Shown piece after piece: positions 42,887 through 50,501 of a DNA stretch of 64,000 nt. The DNA comes from Microbacterium kyungheense (GTDB taxonomy: Bacteria > Actinomycetota > Actinomycetes > Actinomycetales > Microbacteriaceae). The notes under the pieces are model-generated. The model searched no databases and was not told the DNA's origin. It worked only from the letters and a program-made list of their open reading frames with translations. The translations under genes were made by a program, and so were the position numbers. The stretch spans positions 434,001 through 498,000 of the forward strand of contig NZ_VFPE01000002.1 of assembly GCF_006783905.1 (NCBI RefSeq), given 5' to 3'. Position 1 is the first letter of the stretch. The number at the start of each line of letters is the position of its first letter.

Positions 42887-43099
42887 ATGTCTGCGCAGTC
42901 CGGTGACTCGTCGCAGCCCCAGACGGGCGCGCACGCTGTGGTCGCGAACGCGATCGATCCCGCACGTCGTCCCGACGTCCTGCTGCGCGTCCGGCGCGAC
43001 GAGGGCCACGAGATCAGCGCGTGGTGGATGGTCGGCGCGTTCGTCGGCGTCTCCGCGGCTGTCATCCTGCTGCTGAGCTTCGTGCCCGGCGGCGCCTGA
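42887..43099 (+). CDS. Small single-span membrane protein, 70 residues
   Basis: A 70-residue protein: polar N-terminus, the segment LLRVRRDEGHEISAWWMVG, a C-terminal helix (WMVGAFVGVSAAVILLLSFVPGG, residues 48-70). The ATG follows AAGGAG with a 6-nt gap, the best ribosome site nearby. A possible ECF-like promoter GGAACT-16-GGTGTC lies at 42819-42846. Topology with the bulk in the cytosol is likely. No family is recognised. It is between glpX and the convergent rmuC. Confidence 0.72.
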   Translation: MSAQSGDSSQPQTGAHAVVANAIDPARRPDVLLRVRRDEGHEISAWWMVGAFVGVSAAVILLLSFVPGGA

Positions 43100-43136
43100 G
43101 CGATCACGCGCGCGCCTCGGGGTCGGCCTCCGCGGG

Positions 43137-44465
43137 TCAGTCCCCGGGCGAAGCGATCCGCGTGCGCACATCGCCCAGTTCGGCCGTGGCGGCCCGAGGG
43201 GCGGGGCCGGTCTCAGCGGCCGGTGACTCGAGTCCCGGCAGCGTCTCGTCCAGCAGCTCGGGGGCGGTGAGTCGTCGCGGGCTCTTCTCGATCGTGGCCG
43301 GCTCGCTGACCGCGTCGAGCTTGGTCGCATCGATGCCGGGGAACTTCCGCGCGCTGACGAGCACGCGCGTCTCCAGCGATCCGGCGAAGCGGTTGTAGCT
43401 GTCGACGGTGCGCTCGATGGCACGACGCAGATCGTCGGCGTGCGACGCGAGCGACCCGAGCCGCTCGTACAGCTGATTGCCCAGGTCGAACAGCGCCCGC
43501 GCCTCTTGGGACACGTCCTGCTGCGTCCACGTGTACGCGACGGTCTTCAGCACCGCCCAGAGGTTGACCGGCGATGCGAGCGCCACGCGCTTGCCGAACG
43601 CGTAGTCCAAGAGCGCCGGGTCCTCTTCGAGTGCAGCGGCCAGGAGCGACTCGCTCGGCACGAAGCACACCACGAACTCGGGGCTCGACGAGAGCCCCGC
43701 CCAGTACGTCTTGCGCGCGAGGGCGTCGACGTGGGCGCGCACCGCCTTGACGTGCTTCTCGAGCAGACTCTGCCGGCGCGCACCCTCGGCGCCCTGCGCC
43801 GTCACGGGGATCGCACTGGCTTCGAGGAACGCGTCCAGCGGGACCTTGGCGTCGACGGCGATCGCCTTGTCGCCGGGCAGGCGGATCACCATGTCGGGAC
43901 GGCCCGCGCCGGCGTCCGTCGTGATGGAGGTCTGCAGGTCGAAGTCGACGTGCCGGGTGAGGCCGGCCGCCTCGACGACGCGCCGCAGCTGGGTCTCGCC
44001 CCACACACCGCGAGTGCTCCCCGAGCGCAGCGCGCTCGCGAGGGACTCCGTCGTCGCCCGCAGCGCCTCATCGGACTCGTGCGCCCGTCGCAGCTGCTCG
44101 GCGAGCGTTCCGAACTGGGTGTGACGGTCGCGCTCGAGGTCGTCGACCTTGGCGTGCATGGCGGCCAGGGTCTCTTGGACCGGAGCCAGCGCGCGCAGCA
44201 CCGACTGCTCGCGTCGTTCGCGCTCCTCGCGGGCGGCCTGGTCGTGACGGGCCTGGCCGGCGAGCTCGCGGTACAGCAGCTGCTGGTGGTCGAGCTGGGC
44301 CTGCACCCCCTGACGGGCCGCCTCGGACGCGGCCAGCCGCGCCGTGAGCTCGGCGTGATCGCGCGCGCCGCGCGCGGCGCCTCTGGCGAGGCCCATCGCC
44401 CATCCGGCGATCGCGCCCAGCACGAGGGCGACGATCACCACGACACTGATCACGAGTGCGTCCAT
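43137..44465 (-). CDS. rmuC: DNA recombination protein RmuC
   Basis: A 442-residue protein of the RmuC family, which limits inversions at inverted repeats and carries a predicted PD-(D/E)xK-like nuclease core. An N-terminal membrane helix (residues 3-28) leads to a coiled coil (about 35-115), then the conserved RGVWGETQLRRVVEAAGLTRHVDF near 150, GRPDMVIRLPGDKAIAVDAKVPLDAFL near 185 and LSSSPEFVVCFVPSESLL near 245. The C-terminal 70 residues are variable. Length is normal. Confidence 0.93.
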   Translation of the reverse strand: MDALVISVVVIVALVLGAIAGWAMGLARGAARGARDHAELTARLAASEAARQGVQAQLDHQQLLYRELAGQARHDQAAREERERREQSVLRALAPVQETLAAMHAKVDDLERDRHTQFGTLAEQLRRAHESDEALRATTESLASALRSGSTRGVWGETQLRRVVEAAGLTRHVDFDLQTSITTDAGAGRPDMVIRLPGDKAIAVDAKVPLDAFLEASAIPVTAQGAEGARRQSLLEKHVKAVRAHVDALARKTYWAGLSSSPEFVVCFVPSESLLAAALEEDPALLDYAFGKRVALASPVNLWAVLKTVAYTWTQQDVSQEARALFDLGNQLYERLGSLASHADDLRRAIERTVDSYNRFAGSLETRVLVSARKFPGIDATKLDAVSEPATIEKSPRRLTAPELLDETLPGLESPAAETGPAPRAATAELGDVRTRIASPGD

Positions 44466-44522
44466 GCCGACATCGTGCCCGAGGGCTCCGACATCGCCGC
44501 GGCGCCGGGCGGCGGCATCCTG

Positions 44523-45125
44523 CTATGCGACGGCGAACGAGACCGCCGGCGCATCCGCGGCCGCCAGCTGCGACACCCGCACGCCGACCGCTGCGGCGAG
44601 CTCGTCGATCGACCCCGCCCCGACCCGCTGTGCGGCGTCGATCATGACGTGCGCGCACGCGAGTGCGTCCGCTGTGGCGTTGTGATGGAGGAAGTCGGCG
44701 AATCCCGCTTCGGCCGCCACGAACGGCAGCCGGTACGAGTCGAGCCGGTACACCTTGCGGGCCACCTGGAGGCTGCACGCGTAGCGGTAGGCCGGGAAGT
44801 CGTCGCCGGTCGCGTCGCAGGCGCGCTTGATGACGGCCATGTCGAAGCCGGCGTTGTGCGCCACGAGCACGTCGTCGCCGGTGAAGGCGACGAGGTCGGC
44901 GAGCTGCTCGCTCCAGCCTGCCGCGTGGGCGACGTCCTCGGCCTGGATCCCGTGGATGCGCACGTTGAGCTCGAAGAAGACGTCATGGCCGGCGGGCGGG
45001 CGGATGAGCCAGCCGGCCTGGTCGACGATGTGGCCGCCGCGGACGCGCACCAGTCCCACCGCGCACGCCGACGCGTTGCTGGAGTTCGCCGTCTCGAAGT
45101 CGATCGCGGTGAAATCCAGTGGCAC
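44523..45125 (-). CDS. DEDDh 3'-5' exonuclease
   Basis: A 200-residue exonuclease of the DnaQ/epsilon superfamily. The catalytic set is visible: Asp and Glu in TAIDFETANSS near residue 8, Asp in HNAGFDMAVI near 83, and His/Asp in LHHNATADALACAHVMID near 147-156. It likely trims DNA or RNA 3' ends. I start it at the GTG 45125, which family members match (PLDFTAIDFETANSS right at the N-terminus) and which has GAGTCT 6 nt upstream; the ATG at 45203 would add an unconserved head. Confidence 0.9.
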   Translation of the reverse strand: MPLDFTAIDFETANSSNASACAVGLVRVRGGHIVDQAGWLIRPPAGHDVFFELNVRIHGIQAEDVAHAAGWSEQLADLVAFTGDDVLVAHNAGFDMAVIKRACDATGDDFPAYRYACSLQVARKVYRLDSYRLPFVAAEAGFADFLHHNATADALACAHVMIDAAQRVGAGSIDELAAAVGVRVSQLAAADAPAVSFAVA

Positions 45126-45201
45126 GGTTCCAGACTCACCCGACGTCGCCGCATCCGCGAGCAGGCGCGCCGTGCGCGGCGCGTGGTCATAGGGTCGGAG
45201 C

Positions 45202-45969
45202 ATGGCCAGCCGCGAAGAGATGTCGCTGTCGTTCGGAGCCGCCGCAAGCGCGTACCAGTCGGGACGCCCCGACTACCCGCGCGAGGCCGTCGACTGGATG
45301 CTGGATCCGGTTCGCGCGCACGATCGCGCGGTGCGGGTGGCCGATGTGGGCGCCGGCACGGGCAAGCTCACCCGCACGATCGTCGAGGCGGGCGGAGAGG
45401 TCGTCGCGATCGACCCCGACGCCGACATGCTGGCTGCGCTGCGCGAGAACGTCCATGGCGTGCCCACCTTCGTCGGGACGGCCGAGCGGATGCCACTGCC
45501 CGACGCGTCCGTCGACGCGGTGGTCCTCGGTCAGGCGTGGCACTGGGTCGACGTCGCGGCGGCGTCCGCCGAGGCAGGGCGCGTCCTGCGCGCGGGCGGC
45601 GTGCTGGGACTCGTGTGGAACATCCGCGACGAGTCCGATCCGTGGGTCGCCCGCCTCACCGCGGCGATGCACGGGAGCCACGCCGAGGAGATGCTCGCGG
45701 GCAGCGGGCCGCAGGTCGCGGCGCCGTTCGAGGAGCTGGAAGAGCGGCGCTGGACCTGGACGCGCACGCTCACCCGGAAGGCACTGCTCGACATGGTGGC
45801 ATCCCGCAGCTACATCATCACCGCCACGGCGGCCGAGCGCGCCGAGATCCTCGGGAGCGTGGGCGACCTGTTCGACGAGCGCCGGCGCACCGAGGGCGGG
45901 ACGGCGGCCGACGGCGAGACGATCAGCCTGCCGTACCTGACACGCGCGTATCGCGGCATCCGTCCCTGA
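45202..45969 (+). CDS. Class I SAM-dependent methyltransferase
   Basis: A 255-residue methyltransferase_11-type enzyme. Motif I is VRVADVGAGTGKLT near residue 45, the adenosine-binding acidic residue is in VVAIDPDADML, and GQAWHWVDVAAASAEAGRVLRAGG near 113 belongs to the UbiE-like subgroup. The N-terminal FGAAASAYQSGRPDYP is typical. The acceptor substrate is unknown. Leaderless ATG (TAGGGT at 45190-45195, 6 nt). It is divergent from the exonuclease and convergent with another methyltransferase. Confidence 0.88.
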   Translation: MASREEMSLSFGAAASAYQSGRPDYPREAVDWMLDPVRAHDRAVRVADVGAGTGKLTRTIVEAGGEVVAIDPDADMLAALRENVHGVPTFVGTAERMPLPDASVDAVVLGQAWHWVDVAAASAEAGRVLRAGGVLGLVWNIRDESDPWVARLTAAMHGSHAEEMLAGSGPQVAAPFEELEERRWTWTRTLTRKALLDMVASRSYIITATAAERAEILGSVGDLFDERRRTEGGTAADGETISLPYLTRAYRGIRP

Positions 45970-45981
45970 CGCGGGGCGACG

Positions 45982-46638
45982 TCACGCGCGGACCGCACCG
46001 ACGACGTGCCAGGGGCCGCTGCGCTCGCGGAAGCGCGGCTCGAAGCCGCGGTCGCGCAGGACGGCCACCATGGCCTCTGGCGCGTGCGCGAAAGCGCGAT
46101 AGGGGTTGCCCGTGAGCGAGTACCACGCGTTGATCAGCCGCGCCGTGAAGCGTGTGCCGAGGTTGTGCGTCGGGTGGCTGAACACGACCGCGCGCGTCCC
46201 GCGCCCGGCCGCGGCGCCGAGCAGCCCGCGGTAGTCCGGGTAGCAGCACACGACGCGGTGCAGCACGACGATGTCGGCCGGTTCGACCGCCTCCGGGGTG
46301 CCGGCGAGGTCCACGCCGAGCACGCGTGTCGCCCGGTCGCGCAGTCCCGCCTCGTCGAGCAGCCGGGTGGCCTCCGGCTCGTACGCGGACGACAGTTCGA
46401 CGTTCGTCGTATGCGCCGCGCCGCGCTTGAGCGCCTCGAGCTGGATGTCGCCGATGCCTCCGCCGATCTCGAGCACCGACGCGCCGTCGAGGCCGAGGGA
46501 TGCCGCGAACGAGAGGATCAGCTGCGCGCTGGGCGTCAGCCCCTCGCTGCGATAGCGCCGGGCGAGGCGTCGCGCGAAGCGCTCGTCGAACTCGCGGTCG
46601 TAGCCGCCCGGCGGCTGCGGAGCGCAGCAGTCGTCCAT
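45982..46638 (-). CDS. Class I SAM-dependent methyltransferase
   Basis: A 218-residue methyltransferase unrelated in detail to its neighbour. Motif I is [19 protein letters not shown] near residue 48, followed by [33 protein letters not shown] near 115 and [22 protein letters not shown] near 145 resemble magnesium-protoporphyrin-type and small-molecule methyltransferases, but no pathway is nearby. The N-terminus begins MDDCCAPQ. The ATG lies 6 nt after GATACT, leaderless; a longer in-frame form to 46836 is rejected. Confidence 0.85.
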   Translation of the reverse strand: MDDCCAPQPPGGYDREFDERFARRLARRYRSEGLTPSAQLILSFAASLGLDGASVLEIGGGIGDIQLEALKRGAAHTTNVELSSAYEPEATRLLDEAGLRDRATRVLGVDLAGTPEAVEPADIVVLHRVVCCYPDYRGLLGAAAGRGTRAVVFSHPTHNLGTRFTARLINAWYSLTGNPYRAFAHAPEAMVAVLRDRGFEPRFRERSGPWHVVGAVRA

Positions 46639-46710
46639 GCCGTCAGTATCGCCGCGCCGCACCGGGCCGGCAACGGGTGCGGTGTCGGGGGAGCGGCGTA
46701 CGGTGAGCCG

Positions 46711-47358
46711 GTGCGCACCCTGACCGTCTGCAACTTCGTCACCGTCGACGGCCGGTACGAGGACGACGACCATGACATCGTCTCGTTCTTCGAACACTGG
46801 CACCCCGACTATCACGGCGCGGATTCGTTCGACCACTACACGGCGGAGCTCACCCGGGCGTCGGGCACGATGGTGCTGTCAGGTCGGCGCTCCGCGCTCG
46901 GCAACCTCGAGTACTGGACGGGCGTGCGCGGCGATCCGGACGCGACAGCGATCCGTCGGGAGTTCGCGGAGCTCATCCTCGGCATCGAGAAGATCGTCGT
47001 CTCGGACACCATCGCCCACGCCGACATCGCACCGTACGAGAACATCCGGATCGTGCGCATCGCCGACGCCCGCGCCGAGATCGCCGCACTGAAGCAGGGC
47101 GACGGGCCCGGCATCCTGATCCTCCTCGGGCGCGTCCTCTGGAACGACCTCATGCGTGCGGGACTCGTCGACGAGCTGCACCTCGTGACCTTTCCCCTCA
47201 TCGCCGGCGGCGGCGTGCCGCTGTTCGACGCGCGCCCTCCGGTGGCACTCAAGCTGCTCGAGACGCGGGTCTGGGTCGAGAGCGGCAACGTGCTGATGCG
47301 CTGGCGCGTCGACCCGGACCGACGACGCCCGGCGGGTGCGGCATCCGCCCCCAACTAG
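46711..47358 (+). CDS. Dihydrofolate reductase family protein (RibD C-terminal type)
   Basis: A 215-residue RibD_C-fold reductase. The start [20 protein letters not shown], the middle [13 protein letters not shown] and the late [20 protein letters not shown] are typical of the YyaP/DHFR-like group, which likely uses NADPH. The natural substrate is unknown. GTG start with TACGGT 6 nt upstream, hence leaderless. Its TAG stop (47356-47358) forms part of the -10 box of ychF. Confidence 0.87.
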   Translation: MRTLTVCNFVTVDGRYEDDDHDIVSFFEHWHPDYHGADSFDHYTAELTRASGTMVLSGRRSALGNLEYWTGVRGDPDATAIRREFAELILGIEKIVVSDTIAHADIAPYENIRIVRIADARAEIAALKQGDGPGILILLGRVLWNDLMRAGLVDELHLVTFPLIAGGGVPLFDARPPVALKLLETRVWVESGNVLMRWRVDPDRRRPAGAASAPN

Positions 47359-47361
47359 ACT
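47356..47361 (+). promoter_or_regulatory. -10 box of ychF, overlapping the upstream stop codon
   Basis: TAGACT, 8 nt before the GTG at 47370. Its TAG is the stop of the reductase gene. Confidence 0.55.
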
Positions 47362-47369
47362 GGGTGCCC

Positions 47370-48443
47370 GTGGCTCTCACCATCGGAATCGTCGGACTCC
47401 CGAACGTCGGCAAGTCGACCCTCTTCAACGCCCTGACCAAGAACCAGGTGCTCGCGGCGAACTACCCGTTCGCGACGATCGAGCCCAACATCGGCGTGGT
47501 CAACCTGCCGGACCCGCGGCTCGACACGCTCGCCGGGATCTTCGGCTCCGAGCGGATCCTGCCGGCCGCGGTCTCGTTCGTCGACATCGCGGGGATCGTC
47601 CGCGGCGCCTCGGAGGGGGAGGGGCTCGGCAACAAGTTCCTCGCCAACATCCGCGAGGCCGATGCGATCGCCCAGGTGGTGCGCGGGTTCGCGGACGACG
47701 ACGTGGTGCACGTCGAGGGCGCGGTGAACCCGCAGAACGACATGGAGACGATCAACGCCGAACTGCAGCTGGCCGACCTCGAGACGCTCGAGAAGGCCAT
47801 CACGCGGTACGAGAAGGAGGTCCGCGGGAAGAAGCTGGACCCCGTGGTGCTCTCCACCGCCGTCGAGGCGCGCGACGCGCTCCAGCGCGGCGAGCTGCTG
47901 TCGGCGTCGAAGATCGACCTCGCTCCGATCAAGGAGCTGGGCCTGCTCACCGCGAAGCCGTTCATCTTCGTGTTCAACGTGGACGAGAGCGTGCTGACGG
48001 ATGCCGCGCGCAAGGCCGAGCTCGAGGCCCTGGTCGCTCCGGCGAAGGCCGTGTTCCTCGACGCGAAGATCGAGTCCGAGCTCATCGACCTCGACCCCGA
48101 GGACGCGGCCGAGCTGCTCGCCTCGACCGGTCAGGACGAGTCGGGCCTGGACCAGCTCGCCCGCATCGGCTTCGACACCCTGGGCCTGCAGACCTATCTC
48201 ACCGCCGGCCCCAAGGAGGCCCGCGCGTGGACGATCGGCAAGGGCTGGAAGGCCCCGCAGGCGGCCGGGGTCATCCACACCGACTTCGAGAAGGGCTTCA
48301 TCAAGGCGGAGGTCATCTCGTTCGACGACCTCGTCGAGACGGGCTCGGTCGTCGAGGCGCGTGCGAAGGGCAAGGCGCGCCTTGAGGGCAAGGACTACGT
48401 CATGCAGGACGGCGACGTCGTGGAGTTCCGCTTCAACGTCTAG
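47370..48443 (+). CDS. ychF: Redox-regulated ATPase YchF (OLA1)
   Basis: A 357-residue Obg-superfamily P-loop protein that, unlike its relatives, prefers ATP and is linked to ribosomes and oxidative stress. G1 is GLPNVGKSTLFNAL near residue 8, G3 is DIAGIVRGASEGEGLGNKFL near 68, and the altered G4 is FVFNVDES, consistent with ATP preference. A helical insert (about 120-205) and a C-terminal TGS domain (ending MQDGDVVEFRFNV) complete it. I choose GTG 47370 because it suits the leaderless spacing; GTG 47364 adds two residues. Confidence 0.96.
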   Translation: MALTIGIVGLPNVGKSTLFNALTKNQVLAANYPFATIEPNIGVVNLPDPRLDTLAGIFGSERILPAAVSFVDIAGIVRGASEGEGLGNKFLANIREADAIAQVVRGFADDDVVHVEGAVNPQNDMETINAELQLADLETLEKAITRYEKEVRGKKLDPVVLSTAVEARDALQRGELLSASKIDLAPIKELGLLTAKPFIFVFNVDESVLTDAARKAELEALVAPAKAVFLDAKIESELIDLDPEDAAELLASTGQDESGLDQLARIGFDTLGLQTYLTAGPKEARAWTIGKGWKAPQAAGVIHTDFEKGFIKAEVISFDDLVETGSVVEARAKGKARLEGKDYVMQDGDVVEFRFNV

Positions 48444-48446
48444 CGA

Positions 48447-49031
48447 TCAGCTCGCCGGCGCCCCGCCCGACTCCTCGCGAAGACGCGGCTCGACGCGCTG
48501 TGCGGGGTGCACGCCCGACTTGTCGGCGTAGAAGGCGCGGATGCGCTCCATGTCGGCGGACACGTCGCCGGTCAGCTCGATGGTCGGTCCCAGCCCGGTG
48601 GTCATCGTGCGGCGGTCGACATAGCCGAGGGTGACGGGCATGCCCGTCTCGCGGGCGATGCGGTAGAAGCCCGACTTCCAGTACTCGTGCGCGCCGCGGG
48701 TCCCGTCGGGGGTGACCACCAGGCCGAACACCTCGCCCGCGCGGATGCGCGCGACGACCTCGCCGACGACGCGGCTCGGATCGGCGCGGTCGACGGGGAT
48801 CCCGCCGAGCCCGCGCATGATCGGACCGCGCCAGCCCGCGAACAGGCTGCTCTTGCCGAGCCAGCGCACATCGATGCCCAGTCGCCACGCGATGGCGAGC
48901 ATCAGCACGAAGTCCCAGTTCGAGGTGTGCGGGGCGCCGATCAGGACGGAGGGACGGGCCGGTGCCGGCTCGCTCCTCAGGGTCCACCGGCTGATCGCCC
49001 AGTAGAGGCGTGAGACGAGTCGACGAAGCAT
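48447..49031 (-). CDS. 1-acyl-glycerol-3-phosphate acyltransferase-like protein
   Basis: A 194-residue PlsC-domain acyltransferase of the short class. The acceptor/catalytic motif appears as IGAPHTSNWDFVLML near residue 32, with HTSNWD in place of the canonical H-x4-D (His-x4-Asp is kept); the glycerophosphate site is VTPDGTRGAHEYWKSGFYRIA near 118. Such short forms acylate lysophosphatidate or related acceptors. The ATG lies 6 nt after TACGTT, leaderless; a longer in-frame form is rejected. It is convergent with ychF, only 3 nt apart. Confidence 0.85.
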   Translation of the reverse strand: MLRRLVSRLYWAISRWTLRSEPAPARPSVLIGAPHTSNWDFVLMLAIAWRLGIDVRWLGKSSLFAGWRGPIMRGLGGIPVDRADPSRVVGEVVARIRAGEVFGLVVTPDGTRGAHEYWKSGFYRIARETGMPVTLGYVDRRTMTTGLGPTIELTGDVSADMERIRAFYADKSGVHPAQRVEPRLREESGGAPAS

Positions 49032-49041
49032 CCCGCAAACG

Positions 49042-49055
49042 TATGCGATCGCATA
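49042..49055. promoter_or_regulatory. 14-bp perfect palindrome upstream of plsC-like gene
   Basis: TATGCGATCGCATA overlaps the end of the -10 region (49038-49043 on the minus strand) and extends into the spacer, a good place for a repressor. It is 113 nt before the divergent hydrolase gene. Confidence 0.5.
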
Positions 49056-49167
49056 TGACCTCGGCGGCATGCAGGTCGTCCGCGGTTCCGCGTAACGTAG
49101 AACCCCGGGACTGCGTCCGATCGGACGCCCGCGCCCGCGAGACGAACGCCACCCGAGAGGAAGCACC

Positions 49168-49860
49168 TTGGCCGACACCCAGATCTTCGAACCCGACGGC
49201 CGCGCGATCCCCTTCGTGGACGAGGGAACCAACAGCGGTCCCGCCGTGGTGCTGATCCCGGGTCGCGGCCTGAATATCAGCTACCTGGGCCCGCTCGCCC
49301 ACGCGCTGATCGAGGAGGACTTCCGCATCGTGCGGATCGGGCCGCGGCATCCCTCTTCCGCGGCGGACGCCGTCGTCTCGATGCACGACCTCGCCCAGGA
49401 CGTCGTCGACGTCATGGACCACATCGGCCTAGGCCACGCCTGGATCGGCGGTCACGCGTTCGGCGGCTCGGTCGCCCGCGCGGTGTCGCTCGACCACCTC
49501 GACCGCGTCGGCGGCGTGCTGCTGCTCGGCGTCGAGGGCGCGGAGCAGACCGACGAGCTGAACGCCGGCGGCGCCGAGATCCCCGAGGGCGCCCGTGACG
49601 TCGAGGTCGACGCCATGCAGCGAGCGGCTCAGGATGCCACGCCCGACCTCGAATGGTCGTCGCTGGCGCCCGCGGTGCCGGTGCTCGTGATCCAGGGCAC
49701 CGAGGACACCCTGACCCCTGTCGCGAACGGTGAGCGGCTGCAGGCGTCCGCGCCCGATCGTGTGAGCGTCGTCGCCGTCGAGGGCGGCGGGCATCTGTTC
49801 CCGGTGACGCACGTGGGTGCCACGTCGTGGCCGATCGAGGACTACCTCGACTGGGACTGA
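49168..49860 (+). CDS. Alpha/beta-hydrolase fold protein lacking the Ser nucleophile
   Basis: A 230-residue alpha/beta-hydrolase fold protein. The strand-turn VVLIPGRGLN near residue 28, the acid in VIQGTEDTLTP near 177 and the His in EGGGHLF near 210 are present. The nucleophile elbow, however, reads G95-H96-A97-F98-G99: Ala replaces the catalytic Ser. It is therefore probably not a standard esterase; similar GHAFG proteins exist and may be binding proteins or use another chemistry. The start is a TTG after GAGAGGAAG. Confidence 0.85.
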   Translation: MADTQIFEPDGRAIPFVDEGTNSGPAVVLIPGRGLNISYLGPLAHALIEEDFRIVRIGPRHPSSAADAVVSMHDLAQDVVDVMDHIGLGHAWIGGHAFGGSVARAVSLDHLDRVGGVLLLGVEGAEQTDELNAGGAEIPEGARDVEVDAMQRAAQDATPDLEWSSLAPAVPVLVIQGTEDTLTPVANGERLQASAPDRVSVVAVEGGGHLFPVTHVGATSWPIEDYLDWD

Positions 49861-49926
49861 TGCATTCCGGTACCGCGTGTCGGGCCGATGGTTGCCGGGC
49901 CGGACGGGCCGCAGTACGCTGACGCG

Positions 49927-50361
49927 GTGCTGACCAACCGATCGGCTTCGCCGGTGACGGTCACTCCCGTCCTGGTCTATCCCGATGTGCGCGCTGCGGT
50001 CGCGTGGCTCGCGGAGGCGTTCGGGTTCGGGGAGCGCGTTCGCATCGGCGAGTCGCACCGGGCGCAGCTGCGCGTGGGTGACGACGGCGCAGTGGTGATC
50101 ACCGAGGGCGGCAACGGACGACGCGTGCCGCAGCCCGGCGGGACGTCGCATCAGGTGAAGATCCGGGTGCCCGATGTGGACGCGGCCGTCGCGCGTGCAC
50201 AGGCCGCGGGGGCCCTCGTCATCGAGCCGCTGACGACGTTCGAGTACGGGGAGCGTTCGTGGCTGCTGGAAGACCCCGCACGTCACCGGTGGGAGCTGAC
50301 CCAGACGGTGCGCGATGTGGATCCGGCGGACTGGGGTGGAGTCGCGGTCGCCCCGTGGTGA
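49927..50361 (+). CDS. VOC/glyoxalase superfamily protein
   Basis: A 144-residue vicinal-oxygen-chelate fold protein with two beta-alpha-beta-beta-beta halves: VTVTPVLVYPDVRAAVAWLAEAFGF near residue 8 and HQVKIRVPDVDAAVARAQAAGALVIEPL near 75, ending in EDPARHRWELTQ. Such proteins include antibiotic-sequestering and lyase enzymes; the role is not known. GTG start 6 nt after TACGCT, leaderless; the in-frame ATG at 49888 precedes the promoter and is rejected. Confidence 0.83.
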   Translation: MLTNRSASPVTVTPVLVYPDVRAAVAWLAEAFGFGERVRIGESHRAQLRVGDDGAVVITEGGNGRRVPQPGGTSHQVKIRVPDVDAAVARAQAAGALVIEPLTTFEYGERSWLLEDPARHRWELTQTVRDVDPADWGGVAVAPW

Positions 50362-50380
50362 GTCGCCGGGGCGGTGTGAT

Positions 50381-50425
50381 CGGTGCGGTGCGGTGCGGTG
50401 CGGTGCGGTGCGGTGCGGTGCGGTG
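50381..50425. repeat. Tandem pentanucleotide repeat, CGGTG x9
   Basis: Nine perfect copies of CGGTG in the 140-nt gap between two convergent genes. Perfect short tandem repeats change length by slippage; here no gene is interrupted. Confidence 0.95.
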
Positions 50426-50501
50426 ACGGGACTGCTGTCGTGCAGCGGCGGATGCCGGCTCCTACGTCCGGCGTGCTGACGAGGTCTGGCGCGCGACGGG
50501 C

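Noticed and set aside
45126-45203. ATG at 45203 as exonuclease start (overlapping the divergent methyltransferase ATG as CATG)
   Set aside because: The extra 26 residues are not part of the family core and lie over the neighbour's start; GTG 45125 matches family N-termini and a -10 hexamer.
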